DNA of 64,000 nucleotides, taken from contig OZ026614.1 in assembly GCA_964020975.1 (NCBI GenBank), positions 1,054,501-1,118,500 of the forward strand, given 5' to 3'. Both the position numbers and the translations under genes were made by a program. Source of the DNA: Hermodice carunculata. Taxonomy: Eukaryota > Annelida > Polychaeta > Eunicida > Amphinomidae. Positions 13,483-25,927 of this stretch are shown here, one piece after another (within the stretch, counting starts at the first letter, position 1; each line of letters opens with the position of its first letter). Below the pieces are notes generated by a model. The model saw nothing but the letters and a program-made list of their open reading frames with translations, was not told the origin of the DNA and did not search any database.

Positions 13483-14129
13483 TATCTTTATATAGAAAAA
13501 ATCAACAACGTAATTTCTTCCCTGGGCTATGGGATATTGATAGTATGCTTAATATACTGAATTATGTTGTTTTAGTCTACATTTTTGTTGTAATATATCC
13601 AAAATACTGTTGTGTTGAGGTATGGACATTTTGATTTTGGATACTCCCACTTGGTTCGAAAGGCTTGGCAGATCAAGATCGATTACTAAACAAAACCTAG
13701 AGTACGCGGCTGCATCCCACCGACTTGAATTACATTACTGTTTTCCCATGTCTGTCTAAAAGTGTATACAATTAACACGACTGTCCATAGACACATGCAT
13801 CCAGTAATGTACGTTTACGTCCCACAGTGCCCAACAATTATAATTTGTCTTCCCCTCTAAGAACCCCCATAATGGGTATATGTTTACAACAGTACAGAGC
13901 TGTGATTGGCCTACTCTGTAATGCTATTTGTGATTTGGATATGAACATGTACAACTCTATGGCTAAATGTTACTGATAAAGTAGTTTCCTGGTTCTGCCT
14001 TCTAACATTCCTGTCCCTTATACCGGTTCTTGTAATGTTACGGAACCTGGGACACATTATTATGACTTTGTATAAAGCTCTTTTCTCTGACATTCACCCC
14101 AGCCCAGGGGCCACTGACAATACCTTGAA
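13483..14129. other. Intronic, unrecognised sequence
   Basis: No supported feature. Confidence 0.5.
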
Positions 14130-14455
14130 AACTTTTCCTAGTCTGTCATGCTAAAGTACGCAGCATTAGAAGTGAAGGTAAACTTGACGAACATCACCTC
14201 TTGGCTGAGGCTGAGACTGAGAAAATTGATGTTACTACTGTTTTTCTGAAACTTCACTCGACCACTAGCTTTCCAAACGATCTCTTGACTACAGATGGTT
14301 CCCAGCCTCCCTTACGCAAGGATCGAGAATCGGGTAACGGCGGATGTGTCGCACTTTATGTCAAAAACCATCTACCTTTCACCAGACGGACTGATCTCGA
14401 ATCCCCTAATACTGAATGTATCTGGACTGAAATCACATACTTTTTGGCAGTAAAA
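14130..14455 (+). mobile_element. LINE endonuclease-domain fragment
   Basis: Conceptual translation gives AKVRSIRSEGKLDELHHLLA, then EKIDVTTVFL, then RESGNGGCVALYVKNHLPF and PNTECIWTEI. These match the order of AP-endonuclease motifs in CR1/Jockey-type LINEs: N.RSL..K.DEL, the DV..LTET block, DR...GGVALYVK, and E.IW.E. The catalytic E of the ET motif is replaced in FLKLHS. Everything upstream and downstream of this piece of EN is missing. Confidence 0.72.
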
Positions 14456-16429
14456 CTGATGAAAGTCTCATGGTATAATTATAGTGAGCTAATTGGCTGT
14501 TTCGATCGAATGCTGCATAAAGGAAGCACCACACGTCGCTTCACTCATAACAAGTGCATCCACGTGGACCCAAGTGGCATGTGACAGGAAGAGGAGCTGT
14601 TTTCAGGGGGACTACTTAGCTTTGACAACCGCGACATGACTATTTTTCACTTGTGTGTACCCTAAAGATGGAACACACGTTACGTGACTGAAATTGCCGT
14701 TACGCTAATCGATTATTGTTGCAATTTCTTTCAGTTTTGGCGGACGCTCGTCCCAATAACGATGTGTTTTAATCTGCACAAATGGCTGAGAAAATAAAGT
14801 AAATGTAATTTTGGTTCTGTGAAAAGCAATTTTTGAATACATATGATTCAAAGTGATTGGAATGATATGTTGCTTCATGTTGACAAGGAAGTTGTATTAC
14901 TGCGCTGGTAGGCCGTCCCGTGTGATCCACTGCTTTTGTTCTGCGGCCTTCAATGTTTTCTGAGTTACTCTGCAGTTCAGTAGATTTCAGCTGTTCGTTG
15001 CATTGTAAAAGGATGCTGAAGTGGTGTAAAATATTTGCATCAGGAGGTGACGGATCCAGCTTTTGCCTTAAAAGAAAAACGCTGTGTAGACTCCATATAA
15101 TTAATCACCGCTTTCAAATAAAATTAATTTACCATTATTGTACTGCCTTGTGAGTGGAGATAGCAGTACCCATATAAATTGGGAAGAATTCCGCGGGTTG
15201 TTTTTTTCATTGAATGCACAAGGGTTCCCAATAGACTTTCTTATGAATAATTGCGGAATGAAACGGTTCGAACAACAACAGATACAATGGACCTTTGGAT
15301 ACGATTGCTTTATGGGCGATCAATTAAAATAAAATGAATGGGTGAAATAATAAAGCTCAATCGTTGGGCACTGTTGATCCAATCAAGCAGAGAACACACA
15401 CCTACCATTCTGTCAGGCTGTTGTGGTTTCCATTCATTCAACTGTTTTACATCAACGATTAGAATAGTATTACAAATGGCAGTTACATATGCTCCAAGTG
15501 TCGCCTTTTGTGGCCCTACAAAATCCATTGACGCGTCACATCACTCATTTAAATATACCCTTGTTGTCAAAAATATCGATTAATATGCGATGTTCAACAT
15601 AATAACTCTTCATAAGAGTTTTATGTTGGTGGAAATAATCCATCGACAACCATGACGCCCTTGAGAAGGTCGGCCAAGTCCGTGGTGCTTTCCTAGATGC
15701 GTGGAAGTGTACGGTGAAACTCCCGCCTTAAAATGCTATTTTCTGTCATGTATCAGCGTTCTGGTCATAACCGCTGACAGTCGTTACAGTGCTTTTCACC
15801 ATAATTCACTGAAAATTCCATGCACCAAAAATATCATAAAATGATGTCTTTTCAAATCCCAGCACGCACTCGGTAAATGTAACTAATATACACTGATTCG
15901 TATTCTCATTTTATTTTATGCGATCAACAACAATTTAACTTGCATAGAAAATATAATTTTCAGAGCGATAAATATAAAAGGTTCTTTTCACTACACAGTG
16001 AGCCATTGACATGTCCTTTGTGAAAGGACTTTATGCCCTAAACATGTCATTTTGCTGCCTGATTGCATTCGATGAGTGACACAAAGAGTAGTGCTTCATC
16101 ATATTTCCGCTGTAAGATATTTGACAGTGAGCCTGATGGTGGATTCTGTGTTGGGGAGTTAAATGTGGTGTTTGGGGAGTTACAACCAAAAACCATATTA
16201 CATCCTAGTCACATGACCGAAACATGTTTACAATTTAATTGTGACGCGCCGGCGACTTTGACGTGGTGGATTAACACGCACACGAAAATCAAATATGAGC
16301 GATGTTCGATTGTGCGTCGCATATGACGCAGTGTGACTACGGCCAGCGCAAACGAAAATAGCACATCCGACTGGCGTTGAAAGTAGGCCTATAGGGCATA
16401 ATTTTTTGCGGCAAATACCCAGTTAAACG
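14456..16429. other. Intronic sequence with one small hairpin
   Basis: No coding sequence is recognised. At 15,595-15,628 there is a 34-nt hairpin (CAACATAA.AACTCTT pairing with AAGAGTT.TTATGTTG). The rest is featureless to me. Confidence 0.5.
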
Positions 16430-16590
16430 TAGAGTAAATAGAATCTCACATACGTAGAAGTGAAATACAGTGTTTCTTGTCACTCGAGAGCACATTTGTC
16501 AGTCACAAGTGAGTGTTACCGACAAATGTCCTTTCTCGTGACAGGAATACACCGTATTTCATTCCACCCACGTGAGAGACTATATCTCTA
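16430..16590. mobile_element. Fold-back element (imperfect palindrome, about 161 bp)
   Basis: The arms at 16,430-16,506 and 16,513-16,590 are diverged reverse complements. Matched words include TCTCAC, GAAATAC.GTGT, TTGTCAC and ACATTTGTC on the left, with their complements in mirrored order on the right. Only a few bases separate the arms. It does not code. The structure fits a fold-back MITE; compensated differences between the arms suggest age. No clear target-site duplication was seen. Confidence 0.72.
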
Positions 16591-16969
16591 ATTGAAACCA
16601 TTCTTCACGCTTCTTTGTAAATAACAGGCAGATTAAAGATAAGACGCCAATTCCATTAAATTTGTTGCAGCCGATAAAATGTTAAGTTATCTGTTGACTG
16701 TGCTACGTGCAACGTGAACAGCTGGCCAGAGCCATTTGAACGCCGTCAATGCTGCATCGGGAAGGCTTCCGAGCAAACGAAGGACCTAATCATATTCGTG
16801 ACACTGACAAACGTGTGTGCAGAAGTGGTGTTCCTGTTGTTTTCAACATCGAACTACCATTTCCCAGCTCACTGTCCACATTCTGCACCATCCAACTATA
16901 TGTTAATGTATAGAGTCACTAGTTTGGGATAAAACTACATGATTGTGCAGGTGATTGGTGCCGAAGGTA

Positions 16970-19150
16970 GACTCAGATTCAGATTCAAAACAGTTCATTA
17001 GACATATGGTTACAGTTTGTACATGTTATTATTGACAAAACATAAAATTACAGTTCAACAGTAAGTACATAACAGATAGTGATAAAATTATATGTCAGGA
17101 TGACTCCAATTAAGGATTTATGCTTAAGTTTACCTGGGAAAATTCCAGTGTTGAGTGACTGATTCACGATTAAAGCAAAGGAATAGGAAATAATACCATT
17201 TATGCTCTTCAGTAATTTCATGGAGAGATTGTCGTGCCCAGCGCTTGACTTGGGTTTGAAGTTATTTATAATCGTTGAGACATCTTCGGCAGATACAGTA
17301 GAATAAGAAATATTTGCAACGAACTGTTGAGTGAGATAGGTAGCGAAATGTGGCAGGCTTACAGAGTTGATTTTGGCAGCTAATGTGGGACCAATATTTG
17401 GGAAGAAAGTATTGAAACGCCCAGCGATTTCAACTTTACTAATAATTTTTGTGTTATCAACTTCAAAGAAGAGGGGAAAATCTCTTTTGTTTTTCTTTAA
17501 ATTAAGAATCGATCGGATTACATCCCATGTTTTCTTTGTGTCGCCTTTAAAGCGTGTAAACTGACCATGGTAGAAATTTTGCTTCAGTTCTCTGATGTTT
17601 TTATCAAGAATTGTGTTATATGCTTTAAGGTTCAATTTAAGATTAATATATTCTACGGTAACTTGATTAGTGCATTTTAGTTGTTTATACAGGGTATCGC
17701 GATATTTAATTGATCTAAGTACACCGTTAGTCATCCATGGCGAACATTTGTGCTTATGTTTGTTAAATCTGACAGTTTTAGTTGGCAGATGTTTCGTTTT
17801 AGCGCTACATATGATATTTTCTAATATATCGTAATTTAAATTTGGGTTTTGATTGAGGTCAAGGTTAAGTTTTCCCATGATATCGGTGTTGCTTAGTTCC
17901 TGTATGAAATTTTGCACTGCTAGTTCGTCTTTGGTCTGAATACTGATGAATTTTGGCGGACCATGAAGATCCAACTATTTGGTCTAAGCATGTGAAATAT
18001 GGTGGATGGTCGGATAGGTTCGTAAAAACTATGCCAGACATACACGTCTTTTTACAGTGGGAGAGATTACAAAAAATGTTATCTATCAAAGTTGCTCTCC
18101 GCTCCGAAAATCTTGCAGGTAAGGTTAATTTTGGCACAAATCCGTTATTTAGTATAACGTCTAGGAATTCCGAAAATTTATCTCTGGTGTGAATTAAATC
18201 TATATTAAAGTCGCCTAAAATCATTTTATCGGAACGCTCATGTGATAGAGCTTCAAGAATCGGAGCCAAGTCGTTAATAATTTGTTGAATATCATCATTT
18301 CTATCACGCGACGGTCTATAAATGTTACACAAGGTAATCTTTTGTTTGAGTTCGTCTCCGAAAATGTCGATAAATTGACCTTCCCAGTTTGTCTTTGAGG
18401 AAGGAAAGTCTCGGGTATTGTATTGAAAGTTCTTATGTAGGTATATTAATAGACCTCCTTGTGAACTACATTTAGCTTTCAGTGAAAAAGAAGTGTAATT
18501 TTCGAGTTCAAACAGAGATACGTCAGGGTTATCGCCCTCTGACCAGGTTTCCTGAAGACAAATTGCACTAAATACAACATTAGTTATAGCTAACTCGTCA
18601 ATTAGACATTTTTGTTTGTCAAATTTGGCATTGAGACATTGTATATTAATACGTAGTACAGAGAAATGTTCGGTAAATGATTTAAGATAATCTGCCACAT
18701 TCGTGGGGTCAACATATGGGGATTCGGATACGATTGAAATTGTATTATCAAGATCTTCAGGGGTTTGTAAAAATTTGTTCAGATTGTTCCTATTCACGCC
18801 AGCAAAGGTTTTTTTTAGAATGTCACTGACTGATGAACTTACGACCGTAATATAGCAGGTGTGTCAAATATGTCGATTATACAAAGCAAGGTACTCATAT
18901 GATGGTATACGAAAGAGATGTAAGGTTTCAGTTCAGAAAAATCAAAAAGTAACCGAAATGAATCGGTGAAGTTGTCACAATGAAACTGTGAGCAATCAGA
19001 ATTGTGTAAAAGTACAAACAAAAAAAAGGTGCAGTATATACAAAGGTACACATTTCACACTGGGTGGTTGAAAAGAACTGGTAACTGGTTCCGAGACCCG
19101 GCCGTTCCGTGCTCACAAAACTATAACAGTATATAATACACGTGCACTGG
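16970..19150 (-). mobile_element. LINE relic with internal deletion: endonuclease, linker, then 3' end
   Basis: On the minus strand, 18,797-17,975 encodes an almost complete AP-endonuclease domain: INIQCLNAKFDK, CLQETW, GGLLIYLHKNF, CNIYRPSRDR, LGDFNIDLIHT, TLIDNIFCN and LSDHPP. A frame change near 17,970 leads into the EN-RT linker (17,974-17,150; CSPWMTNGVLRSIKYRDTLY, FNTFFPNIG), which stops at the first RT block (IFPGKLKHKSLIGVI). The sequence then jumps straight to what looks like a 3' UTR ending in a repeated GAATCT at about 16,975. The RT catalytic core and C-terminus are therefore missing internally while both ends appear to be kept. The 19,150-18,800 stretch could be its 5' UTR. Confidence 0.82.
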
Positions 19151-19182
19151 TATCCCTGAAGTAACCACACTAAGACGTTCTC

Positions 19183-19584
19183 TTGCCGACCATTAACGGT
19201 GATTCCATTGTCCGTAGCACACATAAATATGTTAACGACGCAGTTAAAGTGGAATGCATACGAGGTGCCAGAGTGATAGAGTTAACAGAGAGAGTGACTC
19301 AACTGAGGGATGGAAGAGTTAAACCCGAGGTCTGCGTGGTCCACGCTGGTACGAATGACTGCAGTGATGAACGAGATACCAAACATATCGCTCCTGATAT
19401 TACCATGCTAATCACTGTGGCTAAACGTCTTGCCTATGACAACCAAGTAGTTGTATCATCCCTTTGTCCTAGAGATGATAATCAAATAGCTTCTCAGAGA
19501 TGCAGAGAAGTGTATTATACAATAGAAAAGGTGTGTGAAAAGGAAAACTGTGTGTTCGTTAACCACAATCCATCTACGACCTAG
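19183..19584 (+). pseudogene. LINE ORF1 fragment, SGNH esterase domain
   Basis: The peptide begins INGDSIVRSTHKYV, carrying the GDS block with its nucleophilic serine, and continues to VCVVHAGTNDCSDE, carrying the G.ND block. This esterase module is a known ORF1 component of CR1- and L2-clade LINEs, where it is thought to help RNP or membrane interactions. The C-terminal D..H block is not clear: the frame closes after VNHNPSTT. The N-terminus is missing. Confidence 0.75.
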
Positions 19585-19695
19585 TACAAGGATGGGTCTG
19601 TGGATCCACGATCCATCTACGACGAAGGATAAACTACATATGATCAAGGCACATGCAAATTCACAAAGAACATTGACTGTCAAGCAGGCCTAGAT

Positions 19696-20112
19696 ATGTC
19701 CCATGCTCCTAAAAGGATTCCGTATAAGCGAAATCAGAACCGTCAGATCATTGCATCCGAAGGATGGCAACGAGGAGAACCCAAGCAGAAACCCCCGAAA
19801 AAACAGTCTGCGAGGTTTCCAAGGAGACAGACTCCTAGGAGCCAAAACGGTACAGGTGTTGGCTCAACCATGACCAGTGCTGGTAAGAACCAGAGTGGCG
19901 GTGGTAGATCAAGAGGGCCATATCAACAAAGACCGCAAAAGGGTAAACAAAACGGACATGTTTCATCAAAGCCCCAAAATGATAATGATGTACCTAGATG
20001 CCATTATTGCTTTGAAGCAAACTATATGAAAAGACATCGTTGGCACCCCGGACCTCTATTGTGTAACACATGTGGCTCATATGGACATAAAAAAACACTG
20101 TGGCCTTATTAA
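19696..20112 (+). pseudogene. LINE ORF1 fragment, basic region with zinc knuckles
   Basis: A Lys/Arg/Gln/Gly-rich stretch (residues 1-95 of this frame) precedes CHYCFEANYMKRHRWH and CNTCGSYGHKK. The pattern C-x2-C, H, C-x2-C-x4-H fits the nucleic-acid-binding zinc module that follows the esterase in CR1-type ORF1 proteins. The final Cys is replaced (TLWPY). Confidence 0.7.
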
Positions 20113-20367
20113 CTCTGATTCTCAATAAGGAGTTGGCCAGGCAAATGTGAGGGCCGCCTATCGAAGGCTGTCTGTGCGTGACACTATCGATACACTAAAC
20201 AGTTTTCAGATACTAAGTGATGATGAGTTTGCATATGGCCAAACCATTCATACTAAAGGTACACGCTGTAATGAAAGTATCAAAAATCCGCAAGGAACAG
20301 TTCAAAAGCAACATTATGTAAAAGACACATTAAGGAAAAGAAACGTAAAGATGGTAATAAATTTCAC

Positions 20368-21121
20368 CCCATGCATCTTAACGTCAGAAGTTTACCATCG
20401 AAATTTGATAAAGTACAATGCAAGGTAAACCAATGCAATCCAGCTGTGTTTTCTGTTAATGAAACTTGATGAAATGAGAGTGTCTCTAATGAAGAAATAC
20501 ATATTGACGGTTATGTGTTTCGAAATGACAGAAACCGTCATGGCGGTGGTGTTCTTTTGTATGCAAAAAACTGATATAACTGTTAAACATCGCGATGACT
20601 GGCTTCCTGATCAAGTGAGTGGTGTTGAGGCATGTTGGGTTGAAATAAAACTAAATGATATGTCTCTTTTACTTGTATGTTCAATTTACAGGCCACCATC
20701 AGCCGGCAGTACATATAACGATTCCATGTTAGAAAATATCACGATGTCGCAAAGTGAAGATAAAAAAATATTTATTATAATTATGGGTGATCTAAATGTG
20801 GATTACAAGCTGAATGAATCTTTGGGTAGTAATCTTATTTATCACATAGAAGATCTATTTGAGTTAAAGCAGTTGATAATTGAACCAACAAGGGTAACAA
20901 ATACAACCTCCTCAATAATTAATTTGATATTGACTAGTATGCCTAATAATCACATCAAGTCTGGTGTCCACAAGGTTACTCTAAGTGATCATTATATGGT
21001 GTATACTATTTTGAATATAAATAAGGAGCTGAAAAAACATAAGGAGGTACGCTTCAGAGATTATACAAATTTTGATGAATTTAATTTCATTCAAGATCTG
21101 AGTCGTTCCGATGTTCTATAA
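20368..21121 (+). pseudogene. LINE AP-endonuclease domain, broken over several frames
   Basis: Motifs in order: HLNVRSLPSKFDK (about 20,380), NET (about 20,458), GGGVLLYAK (about 20,540), LLLVCSIYRPPSAG (20,670-20,710), MGDLNVDYKL (about 20,785), SSIINLILTS (about 20,910) and LSDHYMVY (about 20,985). These are the EN motifs of a Jockey/CR1-group LINE. The first three lie in frames other than the last four, so there are at least two frame breaks. Confidence 0.8.
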
Positions 21122-21130
21122 AATTTCTCA

Positions 21131-21560
21131 TTGATGTCTGACGTTAATGAAGCCTGGAATCTCTGGAAAGGTGAGGTGCTTAAATTTTGTAACAGGTATG
21201 CATCTGTCAAACCCATGAGGCTTAAAGATCGTAGAAATCCTTGGGTTAATAAAGAGATCATTAAAATGGTGTATACAAGTGATCGGTTACATGAAGCTGC
21301 TGTAAGTACAGATGATCAGCAGATATGGGAGCAGTATAAACACCTGAGAAATAGAATCACTGGGTCAATCAGAACTGAGAAACAAAATCAATTTACTAGA
21401 ATGCTACGTAACACGCGGGGTAGAAATCCTGCATCCCTATGGAAAGATATTAGAAAAGTTTTTCCAAGCAATAAGTCAACAAACAAAGTTCCACATGAAA
21501 TCAGTTCTGATGATTTCGGTAAGTACTTTGCAGAAATAGGAAATGAAGTCTCTGAAGTCT
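21131..21560 (+). pseudogene. LINE EN-RT linker
   Basis: The PWVNKEIIKMVYTSDRLHEA, WEQYKHLRNRITGSIRTEK and NPASLWKDIRKV blocks are the usual linker seen between EN and RT in these LINEs. The frame runs on into FGKYFAEIGNEVSE, which normally precedes the RT. Confidence 0.75.
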
Positions 21561-21710
21561 TCGTGTACTTCACTTTAGTAATGATCTTTTATGGACGGGT
21601 CCTTCTGGTATTTACAAGTTCAGTCTGTCTTACTTTAACACCACTTTTGTAATTCGTGAATTGCAAGAGCTTTCAAATGTTAGTTCTATTGATCACATAA
21701 CTCCGCCCTT

Positions 21711-23330
21711 TGATCACCCATTCAGATGGTTCCATAAAAATTTTTTAAAAAATGAAAGTCGTCGAATTGTGTGTAAATACATGCTCAAACCAAATTGTGA
21801 CTTTGATGCCAAATCTTTATCAGGGTCTATACATCATTCACTGTATTTTCTGTCATGTAACTGCACCATGCATTCTATGTATGAAAATAACCTGCTTTAA
21901 CCCGATGTCACCTGCAAATGAATGGGGATGTGGGCGAGATGTAGGAAAATTGACATGTGATGAATATTGACCAATGGACAACGGTCACCTGACAGTGGTC
22001 TGACGTTGGCCCAACGGCGCACATCTGACTGCAACTTTGTCACATTTGCCGACGTTGGCATATTGCTTTGCATGACCCCTTGCCTGTATGGTTAAAGTCA
22101 GTGTAAACTTATTTTACTTTATATCAGAAATGAATTGGAAAAGAGAGGTACACGATTGGTTAAAATTGACATAACATGCCCCTGTCCTAGGAAGACCCAG
22201 CAAATCTAATTTTACTCTGTGTTGCTATGAAATAGCGTTTCTCAGTCCATGTAGAACACTTATCTGCGATCATTGTGACCTCGCAATGCCACATAGCTCC
22301 GGCCGCGCCTCCAAACATGTACATGTAATATGACATGAAATATAGGTCTCAGATGTCGCTTGCTGTCAGATCTGCCATGTAATATGACATCAAATTATAG
22401 ACATGCGTCACTATGACTCGGCTGTCAATGGCTGTTGGATCCGTCATGTAGTAATACATGAAACTTTAACAAATATATATATGTGTGTATGTGTATATAT
22501 GTATATGTATATACATCATTGTGCAAGAATCTTAAACAGCAGCGTAAACTACGTAGAACGTGTCTTGCTTCGTCTTGTCCTACGATATTGTCTCATTTCT
22601 CAAGAGAGGTTAATAAAGGGCTTGTCCTTCTTCCCAACTGAATAATAAAATATGTTTAAACAAAACGTTAACAAGGATCGAGCAGAAGCTGTTCAGATAA
22701 TGGCAAATACAGGTGAACTGAATGTCCACCCTTCCTCCGTGTGTAGCTCACAGATCGTCCATATGTGCCATTGTGAACCTTATATGCATCAAGACTAGAT
22801 TAGCACACTAGCTAGTACACAGACGCAAGGCGTCTAGGCACACACATGGAAACAGACCGCCATATCCACAGATTGCTGCCGTTTCAAGAACTCAAACGTG
22901 GATAACTGTTTTTTTTATGTGAGCCAGGAACACTGGCTTTTGTATTGTGGGCTTGTTTGTAATATAAGCATATTAACGCAATACATAAGTTCATTAAGTC
23001 GGAGGCGTCGACCCAATGTTTACAGGCGGTTTAAGTCCTGTTTCCTATGTGATTATACATCCTGTATTAGGTGACATTGTCCTTGAGCTTAATTGGTTCA
23101 CCAATGTGACACTCTCTCCCACAAAACAAATTTTTTCAGAAGCATTATTTCACTTGCACTGCCTCTGTTCATTAATGTTTCAGTAACACTTGATTATCTG
23201 TCTGCAGTAAAGTACTTCGCACCTCATAAAATGACGGGCCGATCCCAAAAGCTTAATCAGCAACTCTATATAAAGTTTGCAACATCATCCCTACCTTCAG
23301 CTTCTCAATGACGTCAAAACACAGTCTGGG
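21711..23330. other. Intronic sequence with a small degenerate tandem repeat
   Basis: From about 22,310 to 22,465 the words CATGTAATATGACAT and GCTGTCA recur three times at about 70-75 bp. The rest, including a short TA/TG-rich patch at 22,470-22,515, is not recognised. Confidence 0.5.
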
Positions 23331-23333
23331 CTC

Positions 23334-23334
23334 C

Positions 23335-23367
<33 letters not shown>

Positions 23368-23460
23368 TGCGCGCGCGTCTGCACGATGCATGCTTACATG
23401 CGTACATACATACATACATACATACATACATACATACATACATACATGCGTGCATGCATG
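23334..23460. repeat. Microsatellites (CA)n and (CATA)n
   Basis: A CA run with one A-rich interruption (23,334-23,368), then about 13 ACAT units (23,403-23,447) running into TGCG/TGCA words. Confidence 0.92.
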
Positions 23461-23680
23461 GTAGTCAGTGAACCGTGTTAACCATCAGATCTTATTTACA
23501 AACATTAGCCATCAGCACCAAAATGGCCAATTCTGATGTATATATCCCTAAAATTGATCCTCTGATTTTACTCCACACTAATTAAGAATTTCGCAAACTT
23601 GACAAGTTAAATTTTGTGTCCCTTTTGTGTACAATGTGTACAAATACAATGTAAAGAAGACCAAGATATTTTTATAAATA

Positions 23681-23701
23681 TACCCTGCTACAGTATAAAT
23701 A
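23681..23701. repeat. Target-site duplication, left copy (21 bp) of the LINE insertion
   Basis: TACCCTGCTACAGTATAAAT plus A is identical to 27,610-27,630, just after the LINE's ATT-rich tail. The right flank carries two more diverged tandem copies (to about 27,665), so a short pre-existing tandem repeat is an alternative to a true duplication. Confidence 0.65.
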
Positions 23702-23726
23702 TACTAACCCTAACCCTAACCCTAAC
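23702..23726. repeat. Telomere-like (CTAACC)n at the LINE 5' junction
   Basis: About three and a half CTAACC units sit exactly between the left target-site copy and the first base shared with the second copy of this LINE (CATCGCACGACA). They are absent from the second copy at 43.8 kb, so they are not part of the LINE body. Confidence 0.85.
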
Positions 23727-24731
23727 ATCGCACGACAATATAAATAGAGTAACGTTTGGTGACAGTCTCTGGAAAAGCCTAATAATGCCTTCACTCTCAC
23801 ATGGCAGTGCAGTATAGCTTAACAATACAAAGGAAAGCACAAGTATTGTGAGATCATTCCAGTTCACGGTGGCACGAGCTATTCTACAAGTAAGAGGTAC
23901 CCCTGCAATGGTGGCAACACTAGGGGAGTTTGGCTTGCTACCACTGATAACCATCTTGAATAAACAAAGAGTAAAATATTATCATCATGTAAAGTATAAC
24001 ATTCCAGCAAACAGACAGTGTAAACGAGTACTTTGTGATTTAGAAACAAATTTTCACTCCGGTCATAAATCGTGCTGGCCATACATGTCACAGATAGCCA
24101 CAATCTTGTCCGAGGCTGGATTAGATAATGTAAATTGTAGAGATACTGGTGACTGGATCTATACTTTTTGTAAGTTGTCCACGCAAAACTACGTATATGA
24201 CTTTTTCAAAGATATCGATGAAATGTCCTCCTTGTCATATTACAAATTGATTAAGTATTCCACGCATGGGGAGAGATACATGTTCCAGGTAAATGACTTC
24301 AAGGGCATTAGACTAACATTTATGGCTAGAACCGGATGTCTAGGATTGGAAAAAACATTACAGAGATGGAATTTGTCCAACGGAATTTGTAAACTATGTA
24401 ATCAAGGTATAGAAGACATATTTCATTTCACCTTCACATGTGAACACTCCAAGGAATTAAGAATTAAGATTTGGCGAAATTTGGAAAAATGCCTGTTGGA
24501 ACATGGTTATGCCCATGTATCGGAACATTTTACTCGCCCTTCCTTAACTACGAAATTTACGCTACTCTTTGGAATATCATTCAATTAGGACCATGCTGTT
24601 AGTGATATATTTGACAGTGCTTGTAAAACTTTCCTAAAAGAAGCATGGCGTTGCCGTATGGTAGCTCCTGAAGGTGCTGGCTGTGACATTTCTGTGTAGA
24701 TTCTTAAAAATTAACTGTGATATATAAGCTA

Positions 24732-24831
<100 letters not shown>

Positions 24832-25685
24832 TCAACAGTGCCTGTTCACAATATAGAAATAGAGTTGTACAGTTCCCTGTAAGGTGCAGATTCCATAGAT
24901 TTTAAATGAAGCTCCTATATTGTATATAAGTTTTATCTATTTTGAAGTGTGCTTTAATTTTATACCTTGTAAATATGACGATGATAAACATTTATTTTCT
25001 ACATTGTAAACCAAAAGTGTACGATGTACTTGTCCTTACGCTTTCTAGAGTTTTCTCTCAATGAGTGGTTTTTCTCTAGTTTTAGCGCGGGGGACAAAAA
25101 TTATGATATTTATGATTGTTTACACCGGTTGAAAGCAAACTTTAAATGGGTAAGATACTTGGACGCATCATGGAATAAACCCCATTCCATCGATGCCCCC
25201 GTTGTAAAGGGGTGTTACTAAACACGGGAACGGACCCATGGTACGGGAATGGACGGGAACGGACGGGAATGGACGGGAACGGACGGGAATGGAGTGTTAT
25301 CGGGAATATACACTTGATTGTATTTGACGGGAATTGATTGTTTTATCCGACAATGAATTATCAATTTGTTTATCGGACTTAATTTTCAATTAGCGCAGAT
25401 TATAACAGACAAAAATCTGCGTTTAAATTTTAGTTTAGGCCTAGGTGAATCTAGGCACTGTAACACCAGCAACACACCGAAATGTGGGTTCTATCTGAAA
25501 GCCGGTTTTACTGTCTCAAACATTTTCTTTGACTTTGGTCTTACTCTCATTCCAACTTCTGTCTTATTAGTTTTTGAAGCCCATAAACTTACTGCATATA
25601 TAATCTTAAGGACAGAGTTTACTTTGTTCTTTGATCACTTGGCTCAGACTTGAACGGACTGTGATCAGGAAGTGACTGGAGTGTG

Positions 25686-25693
<8 letters not shown>

Positions 25694-25757
<64 letters not shown>
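25694..25757. repeat. Microsatellite (TA)n
   Basis: About 32 TA units inside the TIR element, directly left of a small MITE candidate. Confidence 0.93.
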
Positions 25758-25760
<3 letters not shown>

Positions 25761-25927
25761 TTGAATCTCCCATCTCCCTATTAAGACCACCCAAGGGACT
25801 GATAATTAGGGGAGTGGTCTTACTGAGGAAGGAAATTAAATAAGAATAAACAAAAATGGGACTGTGGTGTTATTATAGAAACGGTCTCTTTAAGAAAATG
25901 GTCTTAATTGGATATTCTACTATGTAC
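25758..25927. mobile_element. Small MITE candidate, pogo/Tigger-like ends
   Basis: The left end CAGTTGAATCTCCC leads to TATTAAGACCACCC. Near the right end GGTCTTAATTGGATATTCTA is its diverged reverse complement. TA precedes the left end and follows close to the right end, as expected for a TA-targeting pogo/Tc1-type element. An internal TAAGACCAC/GTGGTCTTA hairpin is also present. The right terminus is poorly conserved, so the call is tentative. Confidence 0.45.

Larger units (their letters stand above)
19183..21710 (+). mobile_element. CR1/L2-like LINE relic with esterase ORF1, zinc knuckle, EN and linker
   Basis: The element lies head to head with the minus-strand LINE to its left. In order it contains an SGNH-esterase ORF1 piece, a basic glycine-rich region with zinc-binding cysteines, an AP-endonuclease spread over several frames, and the EN-RT linker. 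The end is around the first RT block (GPSGIYKFSLSYFNTTFVIR, then ELQELS.VSSID, to about 21,690). RT proper is absent. The four parts are listed separately. Confidence 0.85.
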
